A stretch of 64,000 nucleotides of DNA from Cyanobium gracile PCC 6307 (GCF_000316515.1 NC_019675.1:310001-374000); one strand, 5' to 3'. Positions 28,853-39,026 are shown, counted from the stretch's first letter. Numbers and translations are program-made. The notes: generated from the sequence alone by a model not told the origin.

Positions 28853-30382
28853 ATGGCCCTGAGCTTCCGCGAACTGCAGCAGGGACTGCAGGCCCCGTGG
28901 GGCCGGGAGCATGGCGACGCCGGCGGCGGGGCGGGCGCGGATTTCGATCTGCTGATGGTGCCCTCACTCACCATGGATCCCTCCCAGCTGGCCCTGGTGA
29001 CAGGGGCCCACCACTACGAGGAGCGCCAGCTGTTCTCCCTGATGCGGCTGCGCAACCCGGGCGTGCAGGTGGTCTATGTGACCAGCAAGCTGCTGCCCGA
29101 GCTGGTGGTGGATGCGGTGCTGGAGCTGATGCCGGGGGTCCCCACCTCCCATGCCCGCCGCCGGCTGCACCTGTTCGACACCGACGACGGCTCCGCCCGG
29201 CCCCTGACCCAGAAGCTGCTGGAGCGGCCGGCCCTGCTCGGCCGGATCCGGGAGCGGCTGCGCCCGGGCCGGAGCTTCATCATCTGCTACGTCGTCACCG
29301 AGCTGGAGAAGACCCTCTCCGAGCGCCTGCAGGTGCCCCTGCTGGGCACGGACCCGGCCCTTGGCTACTGGGGCACCAAGGCGGGCAGCCGGGAGCTGTT
29401 CGCCCGCTGCGGCGTGCCCCACCCTCCCGGCACCGGACTGGCCCACGGTCTCGAAGACCTGGCGGAGGCGGTGGCCGACCTGTGGGAGAGCGACCCCGGG
29501 GTGGGCGGCTGTGTGATCAAGCTGAACGAGGGCTTCAGCGGTGAGGGCAATGCCCGCCTCAACCTCACCCCCCTGGCGCTGGCCGGGCTGGCCAGGCGGG
29601 AACGGGTCGGGCGGATCCGGCGGGCCCTCAAGGACCTGCCGATGCCGGCGGCCGGCTGGACGGAGCTGCTGGGCAGCCAGGGGGCCCTGGCCGAGGCCTG
29701 GCTGGAGGGCGGCGACGACCTGCGCTCCCCGAGCGTGCAGGGCACGATTCACCCGGGCGGGATGGTGGAGGTGCTCTCCACCCACGAGCAGATCCTCGGT
29801 GGTGCCGGCGGCCAGACCTACCTGGGCTGCTGCTTCCCCGCCGCCGAGCCTTACCGGGTGGCGCTGATGGAGCACGGCCTGGCCGTGGGCCGGGCCCTTG
29901 CCGCCGAGGGTGCCCTGGAGCGCTTCGGGGTCGATTTCATCGCCCGCCGCTTCGGCGAGCGCTGGGACCTGCAGGCCATCGAGGTCAACCTGCGCCAGGG
30001 GGGCACCACCCATCCGTTCATGGCCTTGCGGGCGATCACCGCCGGCAGCCTCGACCCCGCCACCGGCCGCTTCCTCTCCCCCACCGGCCAGCCGCTCCAT
30101 TACCGCGCCACCGACAACCTCAGCGACCCCCGCCTGCGGGGCCTGATGCCCCTCGACCTGATCGACATCGTCGCCGAGGCCGGCCTCCACTACGATCCGG
30201 CCCGCCTGCAGGGCAGCGTCTTTCACCTGCTGGGCTGCCTCTCGGAGTTCGGCAAGCTGGGCATGACCTGCATCGGCCGCGATCCGGAGCAGGCCTCCGC
30301 CGTCTACCGCTCCACGGTGGCGGAGCTGCTGGCGGGGGCCTGCGCCCGCCGCGGGGCCGTGCCTCCGGCGGCCGGTGGCTGA
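28853..30382 (+). CDS. ATP-grasp protein related to peptide ligase PGM1
   Basis: The 509-residue product has an ATP-grasp-like core: VIKLNEGFSGEGNARLNL resembles the ATP-binding Lys/Gly loop, and FGVDFIARRFGERWDLQAIE followed by VNLRQGGTTHP gives the Glu and Asn metal ligands. A PGM1-type C-terminal region follows, with HYRATDNLSDPRLRGLMP. PGM1 of Streptomyces joins an amino acid derivative to a peptide in pheganomycin synthesis. The cyanobacterial relatives have no proven substrate, so amide-bond formation is inferred. No peptide precursor gene is seen beside it. The N-terminal 150 residues form a separate Rossmann-like domain. Confidence 0.75.
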   Translation: MALSFRELQQGLQAPWGREHGDAGGGAGADFDLLMVPSLTMDPSQLALVTGAHHYEERQLFSLMRLRNPGVQVVYVTSKLLPELVVDAVLELMPGVPTSHARRRLHLFDTDDGSARPLTQKLLERPALLGRIRERLRPGRSFIICYVVTELEKTLSERLQVPLLGTDPALGYWGTKAGSRELFARCGVPHPPGTGLAHGLEDLAEAVADLWESDPGVGGCVIKLNEGFSGEGNARLNLTPLALAGLARRERVGRIRRALKDLPMPAAGWTELLGSQGALAEAWLEGGDDLRSPSVQGTIHPGGMVEVLSTHEQILGGAGGQTYLGCCFPAAEPYRVALMEHGLAVGRALAAEGALERFGVDFIARRFGERWDLQAIEVNLRQGGTTHPFMALRAITAGSLDPATGRFLSPTGQPLHYRATDNLSDPRLRGLMPLDLIDIVAEAGLHYDPARLQGSVFHLLGCLSEFGKLGMTCIGRDPEQASAVYRSTVAELLAGACARRGAVPPAAGG

Positions 30383-30426
30383 CGCTCCGGGCCGCTCAGG
30401 GCAGGATGGGGCAGGACAGGGGGCGC

Positions 30427-30936
30427 ATGGTCTCGATCACCGACCGCGAAGACGATGGCTCCCGGCGTTCCCCCCCGCCCACGCCCCCGGTCCCAGGCCC
30501 TCCGCTGTGGACCAGCTGGCTGCAGATCGGCCTGAGCACCACGCTGGCCGTGCTGTTCGTCGTGATCCTGGCGAAGACGCGGGAGCAGAGCCAGCTCCTG
30601 ATGCGGCTGGAGCAGCGCCTGCAGGGACTGGAGAACAGCCGCGCCCTCGATCGCACCTCCGTGCTGGAGGAGCAGCAGCGGGCGATGGTGGGCCGCCTCC
30701 AGACCCTGGAAGCCGGGGCCCAGCGGCTGGAGGCCCTCGAGCAGCAGCAGGACCAGTGGCGTTCCGCCCTGGCCGACCTGCAGGGGCGGGCGGTGCGGCG
30801 CCCGCAGCGGGATCCGGACCCCTTTCCCGCCGCACCGATGCCTTCGGCGGGGTCCGGCGGCCGCCCCGGCCAGGCCCCGGCCGACCGTGGCGACGGCGGC
30901 GGCGTGCTGCGTCCGCCGCCCGTGGGCAGCCCCTGA
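30427..30936 (+). CDS. Hypothetical membrane-anchored coiled-coil protein
   Basis: From ATG 30427 (MVSITDREDDGSRRS) the product is 169 residues. It has a Pro-rich cytoplasmic start, one membrane segment (SWLQIGLSTTLAVLFVVIL), a coiled coil (about residues 50-115, QLLMRLEQRLQGLENSR) and a Gly/Pro-rich disordered tail. It follows the ATP-grasp gene by 44 bases in the same direction. Not recognised; the layout suggests a structural or scaffold role. Confidence 0.6.
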   Translation: MVSITDREDDGSRRSPPPTPPVPGPPLWTSWLQIGLSTTLAVLFVVILAKTREQSQLLMRLEQRLQGLENSRALDRTSVLEEQQRAMVGRLQTLEAGAQRLEALEQQQDQWRSALADLQGRAVRRPQRDPDPFPAAPMPSAGSGGRPGQAPADRGDGGGVLRPPPVGSP

Positions 30937-30952
30937 GCCCCCTTGGGGGGCC

Positions 30953-31789
30953 TCAGCCTTTGACGGCGTCGCCGCTGGCGCTGGGCAGGATGGTGCGCTG
31001 CAGCAGCACGAACAGCAGCAGCACCGGCAGGATCGAGACCACCGAGCCGGCCGCCACCAGGCGCCAATCGAGGGAGAAGCTGCTGGCCAGCTGCTGCAGG
31101 CCCAGGGGCAGGGTGTAGAGGGTGGGGTCGTCGAGAATGATCAGCGGCCAGAGGAAGTCACTCCAGGTGCCGATGAACACGAACATCGCCAGGGTGATCA
31201 GGTCGGCCCGGGCCGCGGGCAGCATCACGTTCCACCATTCGCCGATGGGCGTGCAGCCATCGATCCGGGCCGCCTCCTCCAGCTCCACCGGCACCGCCAG
31301 GAAGCTCTGGCGCAGCAGGAAGATGCCGAAGGCCGTGGCCGCCTGGGGCACGATCAGGGCCCAGAGGGTGTTGCGCAGCCCGACCTGCACCATCAGCAGA
31401 TAAAGGGGGATCATCACCACCTGGAAGGGGATCAGGATCGTGGCCACCACCAGGGCCAGCACCAGTCCGCGGCCCCGGAAGCGCATCCGCGCCAGGGGGT
31501 AGGCCGCCAGGGAGCAGAACAGCAGGTTGGCCAGCACCGCCAGGGCGCTGACGATCGTGCTGTTGAGCAGGTAGGTGCCCATCGGGTTGGCGGCGAACAG
31601 GCGGCCGTAGGCCTCCAGGCTCGGCTGGCTGGGCAGCAGGGCCGGAGGGCTGGTGAAGATGTCTTCCGCCGGCCCCTTCAGGGAGGTGCTGACCAGCCAG
31701 AGCAGGGGCAGCAGCATCAGCACCGCCACCAGCAGCAGCAGGGCGAGCTGCAGCCCGGTCGCCAGCGGGGAGCGGTTGGGGGCGTTCAC
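30953..31789 (-). CDS. Sugar-type ABC transporter permease (MalG-like)
   Basis: The 278-residue product has six membrane segments and the EAA loop [20 protein letters not shown], with [20 protein letters not shown] after it, as in CUT1-family inner membrane permeases such as MalG, UgpE or GgtD. The GTG start overlaps the leuA stop (GTGA). The second permease, binding protein and ATPase that should accompany it are not in the window, so it is an orphan here. Compatible-solute (glucosylglycerol) uptake is one possible role in a cyanobacterium, but only by analogy. Confidence 0.88.
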   Translation of the reverse strand: MNAPNRSPLATGLQLALLLLVAVLMLLPLLWLVSTSLKGPAEDIFTSPPALLPSQPSLEAYGRLFAANPMGTYLLNSTIVSALAVLANLLFCSLAAYPLARMRFRGRGLVLALVVATILIPFQVVMIPLYLLMVQVGLRNTLWALIVPQAATAFGIFLLRQSFLAVPVELEEAARIDGCTPIGEWWNVMLPAARADLITLAMFVFIGTWSDFLWPLIILDDPTLYTLPLGLQQLASSFSLDWRLVAAGSVVSILPVLLLFVLLQRTILPSASGDAVKG

Positions 31790-33411
31790 AGACGCGGCAG
31801 TTCCGCCACCGGAAGGGGGGTCTTCTGGGGATGGAGCGGGGCACGCTGGCCGCCGGAGACCAGCCGGTTGAGGGCGTTCACGAAGGCATGGGCCGCCGCC
31901 ACGACGATGTCGGTGTCGGCCGCATGGCCCGAATAGAGCACCCCCTGGTGGCGCAGGCGGATGGTCACCTCGCCCATGGCGTCGATGCCCTCGGTGACGG
32001 ACTTGATGCTGAACTCCACCAGCTCGTTCGGCACCTGGGCCAGGTGGTTGAGGGCCTGGCAGACCGCATCCACCGGGCCGGTGCCGATCGCCGCCTCGGT
32101 GAGGTCGATGCCGTCCCCGTCCCGCAGGGTGACAGTGGCGGTGGGCTGCAGGTTGGTGCCGCAGCTCACCTGCACCGACTGCAGGGCGTAGCGGGGCTGG
32201 TCCTGCTGCTGCACCTGCTCGCTGACGATCGCCTCCAGATCCCGATCGGTGATCTCCCGCTTGCGGTCGGCCAGCTCCTTGAAGCGGGCAAAGGCGTCGT
32301 CGAGGTCGTTGCGCTCGAGGGTGTAGCCGAGCTCCTCGAGCCGGGCCCGGAAGGCGCTGCGGCCGGAGAGCTTGCCGAGGGAGAGGCGGTTGTCGGCCAG
32401 GCCGACGGTACGGGCGTCGATGATCTCGTAGGTGAGCCGGTTCTTGAGCACCCCGTCCTGGTGGATGCCGGATTCATGGGCGAAGGCATTGGCGCCCACG
32501 ATCGCCTTGTTGGGCTGCACCGCCATGCCGGTGAGGTTGGAGACCAGCCGGGAGGTCTTGGTGATCTCCTCGGTGCGCACGTTGGTGAGGGGGTCGCGCT
32601 TCTCGGCCGGCCGGCCCAGGAAGGGGTTGAAGTAGCTGCGGCGCACGTGCAGCGCCATCACCAGCTCCTCGAGGGAGGCGTTTCCGGCCCGTTCGCCGAT
32701 GCCGTTGATGGTGCACTCCAGCTGGCGGGCGCCGTTCTTGACCGCTTCGAGGAAGTTGGCGACGGCCAGGCCGAGATCGTTGTGCCCATGCACTGAGATC
32801 ACCGCCTGGTCGATGTTGGGCACCGAACGGTTGATGCCGGCGATTATGGCGCCGAATTCAGCCGGGGTGGTGTAGCCCACGGTGTCAGGAATGTTGATGG
32901 TGGTGGCGCCGGCGTTGATCGCCGCCTCGATCACCTGATGCATGAACGCAGGGTCGCTGCGGCCGGCGTCCTCACAGGAGAACTCCACGTCATCGACGAG
33001 GGAGCGGGCGTAGGCCACCATCTCCGCGGTGATGGCGAGCACCTCGGCGCGGCTCTTGCGGAGCTTGTGCTCCAGATGGATGTCGCTGGTGGCGATGAAG
33101 GTGTGGATGCGCCGGCGGGCGGCAGGGGCCACGGCCTCGGCGCAGGCCTTGATGTCGCCGCTGGCGGCCCGGGCCAGGCCGCAGATCACCGGCCCATCCG
33201 GGGTCCCCACGCTGGCGGCGATCTTTTGAACGGCGTGAAAATCGCCGCTGCTGGCAAAGGGGAAGCCGGCCTCGATGATGTCGACCCCCAGGCGGGCCAG
33301 CTGCTGGGCGATCGCGAGCTTCTCCTCGAGGTTGAGGCTGGCGCCAGGGGACTGCTCCCCGTCGCGGAGGGTGGTATCGAAAATCAATACCCGGCCGGGA
33401 TCGCGGGCCAT
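31786..33411 (-). CDS. leuA: 2-isopropylmalate synthase
   Basis: LeuA condenses 2-ketoisovalerate with acetyl-CoA, the committed step of leucine synthesis. The 541-residue product has the HMGL-like signature [18 protein letters not shown], metal ligands in [41 protein letters not shown], and a C-terminal LeuA dimer/regulatory domain (about 390-520) where leucine binds. The start ATG 33411 is divergent from the GH57 gene with 97 bases between. A sugar-type permease gene overlaps its end. Isozyme alternatives such as citramalate synthase are less likely because the C-terminal domain and motifs follow LeuA. Confidence 0.96.
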   Translation of the reverse strand: MARDPGRVLIFDTTLRDGEQSPGASLNLEEKLAIAQQLARLGVDIIEAGFPFASSGDFHAVQKIAASVGTPDGPVICGLARAASGDIKACAEAVAPAARRRIHTFIATSDIHLEHKLRKSRAEVLAITAEMVAYARSLVDDVEFSCEDAGRSDPAFMHQVIEAAINAGATTINIPDTVGYTTPAEFGAIIAGINRSVPNIDQAVISVHGHNDLGLAVANFLEAVKNGARQLECTINGIGERAGNASLEELVMALHVRRSYFNPFLGRPAEKRDPLTNVRTEEITKTSRLVSNLTGMAVQPNKAIVGANAFAHESGIHQDGVLKNRLTYEIIDARTVGLADNRLSLGKLSGRSAFRARLEELGYTLERNDLDDAFARFKELADRKREITDRDLEAIVSEQVQQQDQPRYALQSVQVSCGTNLQPTATVTLRDGDGIDLTEAAIGTGPVDAVCQALNHLAQVPNELVEFSIKSVTEGIDAMGEVTIRLRHQGVLYSGHAADTDIVVAAAHAFVNALNRLVSGGQRAPLHPQKTPLPVAELPRL

Positions 33412-33508
33412 GGGGTTAAGCGGAACAGCTATGAGTTAGACCCACTCTAGGGGCCGGCCGGCCCTGCTCCTGGAGCGGAACGTACAGTGGCGCCACAGAG
33501 GTTTCCCC

Positions 33509-35074
33509 ATGGCCGCAGGCGATCTGGCCCTGGTGTTGCATGCCCACCTCCCCTACGTGCGCTCCGGCGAGCCCGGTTCGCTGGAGGAGGACTGGTACTT
33601 CCAGGCCCTCCAGGAATGCTATCTGCCGCTGCTGGAGGTGCTGGAGCGGGCGGCCGCCGATCCGGAGCAGCGGCCCCGGCTCACCCTCGGCCTTTCCCCC
33701 ACCCTGCTGTCGCTGCTGAGCGACCGGGCCCTCAACGGCCGCTTCCCGGCCTGGCTGGTCCTGCGCCGCACCCTGCTCGACGGGGCCGATCCCGACCTGG
33801 CGGTTCCGGCCCGTGAGCTGCAGCGCACCCTCTCGGCCATCGAGGCCCAGTGGCGGGAGATGGAGGGGGATCTCCTGCCCCGCTTCCAGCGGCTGCAGGA
33901 GCAGGGGGTCCTGGATCTGATCACCTGCGGGGCCACCCACGGCTACCTGCCCCTGCTGCGGGATTCGCCGGAGGCGGTGCGGGCCCAGCTGCTGACCGCC
34001 GTAAGGGAGCACCAGCGCCTGCTCGGCCAGCGGCCCCTGGGCATCTGGCTGCCGGAGTGCGCCTACTACGAGGATCTCGACCGGCTCCTGGCCGAGTGCG
34101 GCCTGCGCTATTCCCTGCTCGACGGCCACGGCCTGCTCCATGGTCTGCCGCGTCCGCGCTACGGGGTCTACGCCCCGATCTGCTCCCCGGCGGGGGTGGC
34201 CTTCTTCGCCCGCGACAGTGAGTCCACCCTGCCGGTGTGGAGCGCCAGCCAGGGCTATCCGGGTGACGGCGCCTACCGGGAGTTCCACCGCGACCTGGGC
34301 TGGGACCTGCCGGAAGCGGACCTGGAGGCCCAGGGCATCCACGATCGCCGCCCCCTCGGACTCAAGCTGCACCGTGTCACCGCCCAGGGCTGCCCCCTCG
34401 AACTGAAGCAGCCCTACGACCCGGCGCGGGCGGCGGAGCGGGTGACGGAGCACGCCGAAGCCTTCCTGCGGGGCCGCGCTGGCCAGATGGAGCAGCTGGC
34501 CGCGACGATCGAGCCGCCGCCGCTGCTGGTGGCCCCCTTCGATGCGGAGCTGTTCGGCCACTGGTGGTTCGAGGGCCCCCGGTTCCTGGCCGAACTCTTC
34601 CGCCAGGGTTCGGCCCTGGACGTGCGCTTCACCCACCTGCGCGATGTGCTCAGCGAGGGGCGGTCCCTTCAGGTCTGCCGGCCGGCCCCCTCCAGCTGGG
34701 GCCAGGGGGGCTACCACGATTACTGGCTGAACGACACCAACGCCTGGGTGGTGGCGGAGTGGCAGCGCGCCTCCCGCGCCATGGTGCAGCGGGTGAACCG
34801 GGGCGTGGGCAGCACCTCCCAGCGGTCCCTGCTCACCCAGGCGGGCCGCGAACTGCTGCTGGCCCAGAGCTCCGACTGGAGCTTCATCCTGCGGGCCGGC
34901 ACCACCACCGGGCTGGCGCGGGAGAGGATCCGCCGCCACCTCGACCGCTTCTGGCGGCTGATCGATGCCCTCGAGCACGGCACCGACCTGCCCCGGGAGT
35001 GGCTGGTGGGGGTGGAGCGGGAGGACGGGCTGTTCCCCCAGCTCAACGCTGCCGACTGGGCGAGTCGGGGCTGA
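33509..35074 (+). CDS. GH57 1,4-alpha-glucan branching enzyme
   Basis: The 521-residue product is a glycoside hydrolase family 57 protein of the branching-enzyme type, acting on glycogen. Motifs are HAHLPYVR at the start, TCGATHGYLPLL, the nucleophile Glu183 in IWLPECAYYED, and the acid Asp345 in APFDAELFGHWWFEGP. The C-terminal DUF1957-like part has NDTNAWVVAEWQRASRAM. Length and motif order match characterised GH57 branching enzymes; some related proteins act as amylases, so specificity is inferred. The organism may also carry a GH13 GlgB. Confidence 0.9.
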   Translation: MAAGDLALVLHAHLPYVRSGEPGSLEEDWYFQALQECYLPLLEVLERAAADPEQRPRLTLGLSPTLLSLLSDRALNGRFPAWLVLRRTLLDGADPDLAVPARELQRTLSAIEAQWREMEGDLLPRFQRLQEQGVLDLITCGATHGYLPLLRDSPEAVRAQLLTAVREHQRLLGQRPLGIWLPECAYYEDLDRLLAECGLRYSLLDGHGLLHGLPRPRYGVYAPICSPAGVAFFARDSESTLPVWSASQGYPGDGAYREFHRDLGWDLPEADLEAQGIHDRRPLGLKLHRVTAQGCPLELKQPYDPARAAERVTEHAEAFLRGRAGQMEQLAATIEPPPLLVAPFDAELFGHWWFEGPRFLAELFRQGSALDVRFTHLRDVLSEGRSLQVCRPAPSSWGQGGYHDYWLNDTNAWVVAEWQRASRAMVQRVNRGVGSTSQRSLLTQAGRELLLAQSSDWSFILRAGTTTGLARERIRRHLDRFWRLIDALEHGTDLPREWLVGVEREDGLFPQLNAADWASRG

Positions 35075-35107
35075 CGCACCCGCCGCGCCTCCCGATGGCG
35101 GACTCCC

Positions 35108-35857
35108 TCAGAGGATCTGATCCAGGAAGCGGCGGGTGCGCTCGTGGCTGGGGTTGGTGAAGAACACCTCCGGTTCGGCCTCCTCCACCACCTCGCCGTC
35201 GGCCATCAGCACCACCCGGTGGGCCACGTGACGGGCGAATTTCACCTCGTGGGTCACCACCACCATGGTGATGTCGTCGGCGGCGAGATCCTGCATCACC
35301 TCCAGCACCTCCCGCACCATCTCCGGGTCGAGGGCGCTGGTGGGTTCATCGAACAGGAGGATGCGGGGTTCCATGCAGAGGGCCCGGGCGATCGCCACCC
35401 GCTGCTGCTGGCCCCCCGAGAGCTGGCCGGGATACTTGCCGGCCTGCTCAGCGATGCCCACCCGCTCCAGCAGGGCCCAGGCCTGCTTCTCCACCTCGGC
35501 CTTGGGGCGCTTTCGCACCAGCACCGGCGCCAGGGTGAGGTTGTCCAGCACGGAAAGGTGCGGAAACAGGTTGAACTGCTGGAACACCATCCCCACCTCC
35601 CGGCGGACGGCGTCGATGTTGCGCAGGTCGTTGGAGAGCACGATCCCGTCGACGGTGATGCTGCCCTTCTGGAAGTCCTCCAGGGCGTTGAAGGTGCGGA
35701 TGAAGGTGCTCTTGCCCGAGCCCGAAGGGCCCATGATCACCACCACCTCGCCGCGCCGCACCGTCAGGCTGGCGCCGCGCAGGGCCTGGAATCCGTTGGG
35801 ATACCACTTCTCCACGGCCCGCGCCTCGATCATCAGTTCGCTGCTGGGTTGGCTCAT
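35108..35857 (-). CDS. Amino acid ABC transporter ATP-binding protein (GlnQ/AapP/BgtA-like)
   Basis: The 249-residue ATPase has Walker A GPSGSGKST, the signature LSGGQQQRVAIARAL, Walker B ILLFDEPTSALDPEMV and the H-loop VVVTHEVKFARHV, all typical of the polar amino acid subfamily. It is the last gene of the transporter set (binding proteins, two permeases, ATPase) on the minus strand, 50 bases after the second permease. BgtA in Anabaena serves two amino acid systems, so sharing is possible. Confidence 0.93.
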   Translation of the reverse strand: MSQPSSELMIEARAVEKWYPNGFQALRGASLTVRRGEVVVIMGPSGSGKSTFIRTFNALEDFQKGSITVDGIVLSNDLRNIDAVRREVGMVFQQFNLFPHLSVLDNLTLAPVLVRKRPKAEVEKQAWALLERVGIAEQAGKYPGQLSGGQQQRVAIARALCMEPRILLFDEPTSALDPEMVREVLEVMQDLAADDITMVVVTHEVKFARHVAHRVVLMADGEVVEEAEPEVFFTNPSHERTRRFLDQIL

Positions 35858-35907
35858 GGTGCGGGAGGCGGAAAAGAGGCGGGGGAGTCGGGTGGTGGCG
35901 AACCGTC

Positions 35908-37119
35908 TCAGGTGGCGCTGGGCACCGCGTGGGGATCGAGGCGCCGCTCCAGGGCCCGGCTGCCCAGACCGAGGGCGGCACAGCAGCCCCAGAACAGCAC
36001 GGCCAGGGTGAGGTACACCTCACCGTTTCGGCCCAGGAAAGCCGGGTTGGCCATCACGGTGCGGGCCGTGCCGAGCAGTTCCAGCAATCCGATCAGTGAC
36101 AGCAGGGTGGTGTCCTGCAGGAGCGAGATGAACTGGCCCACCATGGCCGGCAGGGCCACCCGCAGCGCCTGGGGCAGCACCACGTGCTGCAGGGCCTTGG
36201 GGTAGGAGAGGCCGAGGGAGCGGGCGGCCTCCAGCTGGCCCCGCGGCACCGCCGCCAGGCCGGAGCGCACCGCCTCCGCCAGGTAGGCGGCGGCGAAGAA
36301 GGTGAGCACCCAGGCCGCCCGCCAGACCCGCTCAGGGGCGAGCCCGCCGGGCAGAAGGAAGCCGAGGATGTTCTGGCCGAGGAACAGCAGGGTGATCAGC
36401 GGCGCGCCGCGGATGAACTCGATGTAGAGCACCGAGCCCCAGCGCAACAGGGGCAGCTCGCTGCGGCGTCCCAGGGCCAGCAGCACCCCGATCGGGAAGC
36501 ACAGGAGGATGGCGAAGCTCGAGGCCAGCAGGGTGAGCAGCAGCCCGCCCCATTCCGAAGGGGACACGGTGACCAGCCCCAGCCCGCCGCTGATCAGCAC
36601 CATGCCCCCCAGGTAGAGCAGCGGCCACACCAGGGCGGCCAGCCGCCGGCCGGTGGACGACAGCCGGGTCCCGTAGCGGCCGGCCAGCCAGCGGCAGAGG
36701 GCCAGCAGCAGGATGAACCCCCACCAGCGGGACTGGATGGCCAGGGTCAGACCGAGGGCCGAGGGCACGGCCAGGGCGATCAGGGCCAGCAGCGCCAGGG
36801 CCAGCCGGTCGTTGCTGGGCCACAGCACCCCGGTGCGGTCGGGGCGGGGGTGGGCGCGCAGCAGGCCCCAGGTGGCGCCGCTGGCCGCCACCAGCAGGGC
36901 GGTGAGCAGCCAGAGGCGCCATTGCTGCTCGATCGGGTAGCGCCCCACGGCGAACAGGGTGCTGTTCACCTTCACCACGGCCCACTGGGCCTGGGTGAGG
37001 GCCCAGCGCAGGAAACCGAAAGCCCCCAGGCTGAGCAGCGTGATCAGGGCCAGGCTCAGCGCCGCGTCGGCGGGGGTGGCGAACAGTTCGGAGCGCAGGC
37101 GGCGCAGAAGGGCTTGCAA
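35908..37119 (-). CDS. Amino acid ABC permease 2 (AapM/BztC/NatH-like)
   Basis: The 403-residue product has an extended N-terminal membrane part and a C-terminal His/Glu/Gln/Arg-type permease domain with the loop GQLEAARSLGLSYPKALQHV preceding VLPQALRVALPAM. This length is typical for the general amino acid (HAAT) subfamily, in which the pair of permeases is larger than GlnP. The start is TTG 37119, one base after the stop of permease 1, implying coupled translation. Confidence 0.9.
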   Translation of the reverse strand: MQALLRRLRSELFATPADAALSLALITLLSLGAFGFLRWALTQAQWAVVKVNSTLFAVGRYPIEQQWRLWLLTALLVAASGATWGLLRAHPRPDRTGVLWPSNDRLALALLALIALAVPSALGLTLAIQSRWWGFILLLALCRWLAGRYGTRLSSTGRRLAALVWPLLYLGGMVLISGGLGLVTVSPSEWGGLLLTLLASSFAILLCFPIGVLLALGRRSELPLLRWGSVLYIEFIRGAPLITLLFLGQNILGFLLPGGLAPERVWRAAWVLTFFAAAYLAEAVRSGLAAVPRGQLEAARSLGLSYPKALQHVVLPQALRVALPAMVGQFISLLQDTTLLSLIGLLELLGTARTVMANPAFLGRNGEVYLTLAVLFWGCCAALGLGSRALERRLDPHAVPSAT

Positions 37120-37120
37120 C

Positions 37121-38143
37121 TCAGCGCTCCCGGATCTGGACCAGATGGTTGAGACCGTTCATCAGGGCCGAGATCAGCAGGTCGAGGGTGAGGTAGGCCG
37201 CCAGCAGCACCAGCACCACCTCCACGGCCCGTCCGGTCTGGTTGAGGGTGGTCTCGGCGACGGAATAGAGGTCGGTGTAGCCCACCGCCACGGCCAGGGA
37301 GGAGTTCTTGGCCAGGGAGATGTACTGGGTGTTGAGCCCCGGCACGATCACCCGCAGCGACTGGGGCAGGACGATGCGGCGCAGGGTGGCGAACCAGCTC
37401 AGCCCCAGGGAGGAGGCCGCCTCCCACTGCCCCTTCGGCACGGCGGCGATGCCGCCCCGCACCACCTCGGCGATGAAGGCGCCGGAGTACACGATCAGGC
37501 CGGTGAGCAGGGCCCCGAACTCGACGCTGAGCCGCACCGGTGCCTGCCAGACCCCGTTGACGAGGCTGGGCCCCATCCAGCGCAGCCCCTCACCGAAACC
37601 GGCGATGTAGAGCCCCGATTTGGCCAGCACCACGCCGGGGAGCTGGATCGCCGCCACGCCGTTGGGCAGGGTGAGGAACACCACGAAGTACCAGAACACC
37701 AGCTGCAGCAGCAGGGGGATGTTGCGCACCACCTCCACGTAGACCCGCGCCAGCCGCCGCAGCAGGCCGTTGTGGCTGAAGGAGGCCATCCCCACCAGGG
37801 TGCCCAGCAGGGTGGCCCCCACCAGGCCCACCAGCACCGCCCGGATCGTGTTGACCAGACCGGCGGCCAGGGCGCGCCAGTAGGGCAGCTGGGCATTGAA
37901 GGGAATCACCGATTCCGAGATATCGAAGCCGGCGGGCTGTTGCAGCCAGCGCCAGCTCAGCAGCAGGCCGGCGGCGGTGAGGTTGCGCACCAGATTGCCC
38001 AGCAGGAAGGCGATCAGCAGCAGCACCAGCAGTCCCACCACCGCCTGCACCACCCAGGGCACGATGCGGCGGTCGCGCCACCAGGGCGGCGATGGCGGAG
38101 CTGGTGGGGCAGGGGCCGGGTCGGCGGGGGGCACCGGCGCCAT
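37121..38143 (-). CDS. Amino acid ABC permease 1 (AapQ/BztB/NatG-like)
   Basis: From ATG 38143, which overlaps the binding-protein stop by one base (TGATG), the product is 340 residues. A Pro-rich cytoplasmic start precedes the first helix (VVQAVVGLLVLLLIAFLLG), then a long periplasmic insert typical of the family, and the coupling loop KGQWEAASSLGLSWFATLRRI with VLPQSLRVIVPGL. An in-frame extension to 38185 exists but overlaps the upstream gene. It pairs with the next gene to form the channel. Confidence 0.9.
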   Translation of the reverse strand: MAPVPPADPAPAPPAPPSPPWWRDRRIVPWVVQAVVGLLVLLLIAFLLGNLVRNLTAAGLLLSWRWLQQPAGFDISESVIPFNAQLPYWRALAAGLVNTIRAVLVGLVGATLLGTLVGMASFSHNGLLRRLARVYVEVVRNIPLLLQLVFWYFVVFLTLPNGVAAIQLPGVVLAKSGLYIAGFGEGLRWMGPSLVNGVWQAPVRLSVEFGALLTGLIVYSGAFIAEVVRGGIAAVPKGQWEAASSLGLSWFATLRRIVLPQSLRVIVPGLNTQYISLAKNSSLAVAVGYTDLYSVAETTLNQTGRAVEVVLVLLAAYLTLDLLISALMNGLNHLVQIRER

Positions 38144-38995
38144 CAACGGAAGGGCGGCGAGTAGATCAGGCCACCGTCCTTCCACTGGCGGTTGAGGCCG
38201 CGGTCAAGCTTGAGGGCGGAGGCGGGCCCGACGTTGCGATCGAAGATCTCGCCGTAGTTGCCCACGGCCTTCACCGCCTTGACCACGAAGTCGGGCGGCA
38301 GGCCGAGCTGCTTGCCGAAGTCACCCTCCACCCCCAGGAAGCGGCGCAGGTCGGCCTGGTTGGTGTTGGCCTTGGCCTCGGCCAGCTTGGCGTCGATATT
38401 CGCCTGGGTGATGCCGCTCTCCTCGGCCTGCATCAGGCCGTAGACGATCCAGCGCACCGCATCCGCCCAGGCCGGATCGCCGTTGGTGGTGGCGGGGGTG
38501 AGGGGCTCCTTGCTCATCACCACCGGCAGCAGGGTGTGGTCGTCCGGTTTGGGGAAGCTGGTGCGCTTGCCGGCCAGCTGGGAGCGGTCGCTGGTCACGG
38601 CCACGCAACGGTCGCCGAGGTAGGCGGCGAAGGTCTGGTCGCTGGTCTGGAACTTCAGCGGCGTGTAGGGGATGTTCTGCTCCCGCATCCGGTCGGCCAG
38701 GTTGAGCTCGGTGGTGGTGCCGCTCTCGACGCAGATCGGCTTGCCGGCGAGGCCCTTGAGGTCCTTGATGCCGCTGGCCACCGGCACCAGCACGCCCTGA
38801 CCGTCATAGAAGGTGGTGGGGGCGAAGCTGAGGCCGTTGCCGCCGGCCGCATCGCGGCTGAGGGTCATGGTGGTGTTGCGCGAGAGCAGGTCCACCTCGC
38901 CGCTGGCCAGGGCCGCGAAGCGCTCGCTGGAGTTCAGGTCGCGGTATTCCACCTTCTCGGGATCCCCCAGTACCGCAGCGGCCACGGCGGTGACT
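38143..38995 (-). pseudogene. C-terminal part of an IS-disrupted amino-acid-binding protein
   Basis: The frame up to about 38988 encodes the bulk of a general-amino-acid-type periplasmic binding protein: AVAAAVLGDPEKVEYRDLNS, DLLSRNTTMTLSRDA, GKPICVESGTTTELNLADRM, and the C-terminal FRFLGVEGDF-like stretch RRFLGVEGDFGKQLGLP. Its first 70 or so residues, with the lipoprotein signal, lie beyond the IS at 40709-40927. Apart from the insertion no other damage is visible, which suggests a recent event. A start codon inside the IS end could yield a signal-less fragment of no use for transport. Confidence 0.92.
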
Positions 38996-39016
38996 TTCAG
39001 GGAAGGTGTCACTCCT
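38996..39016. repeat. IS terminal inverted repeat, orfB side
   Basis: Begins TTCAGGGAAGGTGTCACTCC on the plus strand; 18 of 21 positions match the complement of the other end. Confidence 0.8.
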
Positions 39017-39026
39017 TAGCTGCCAC

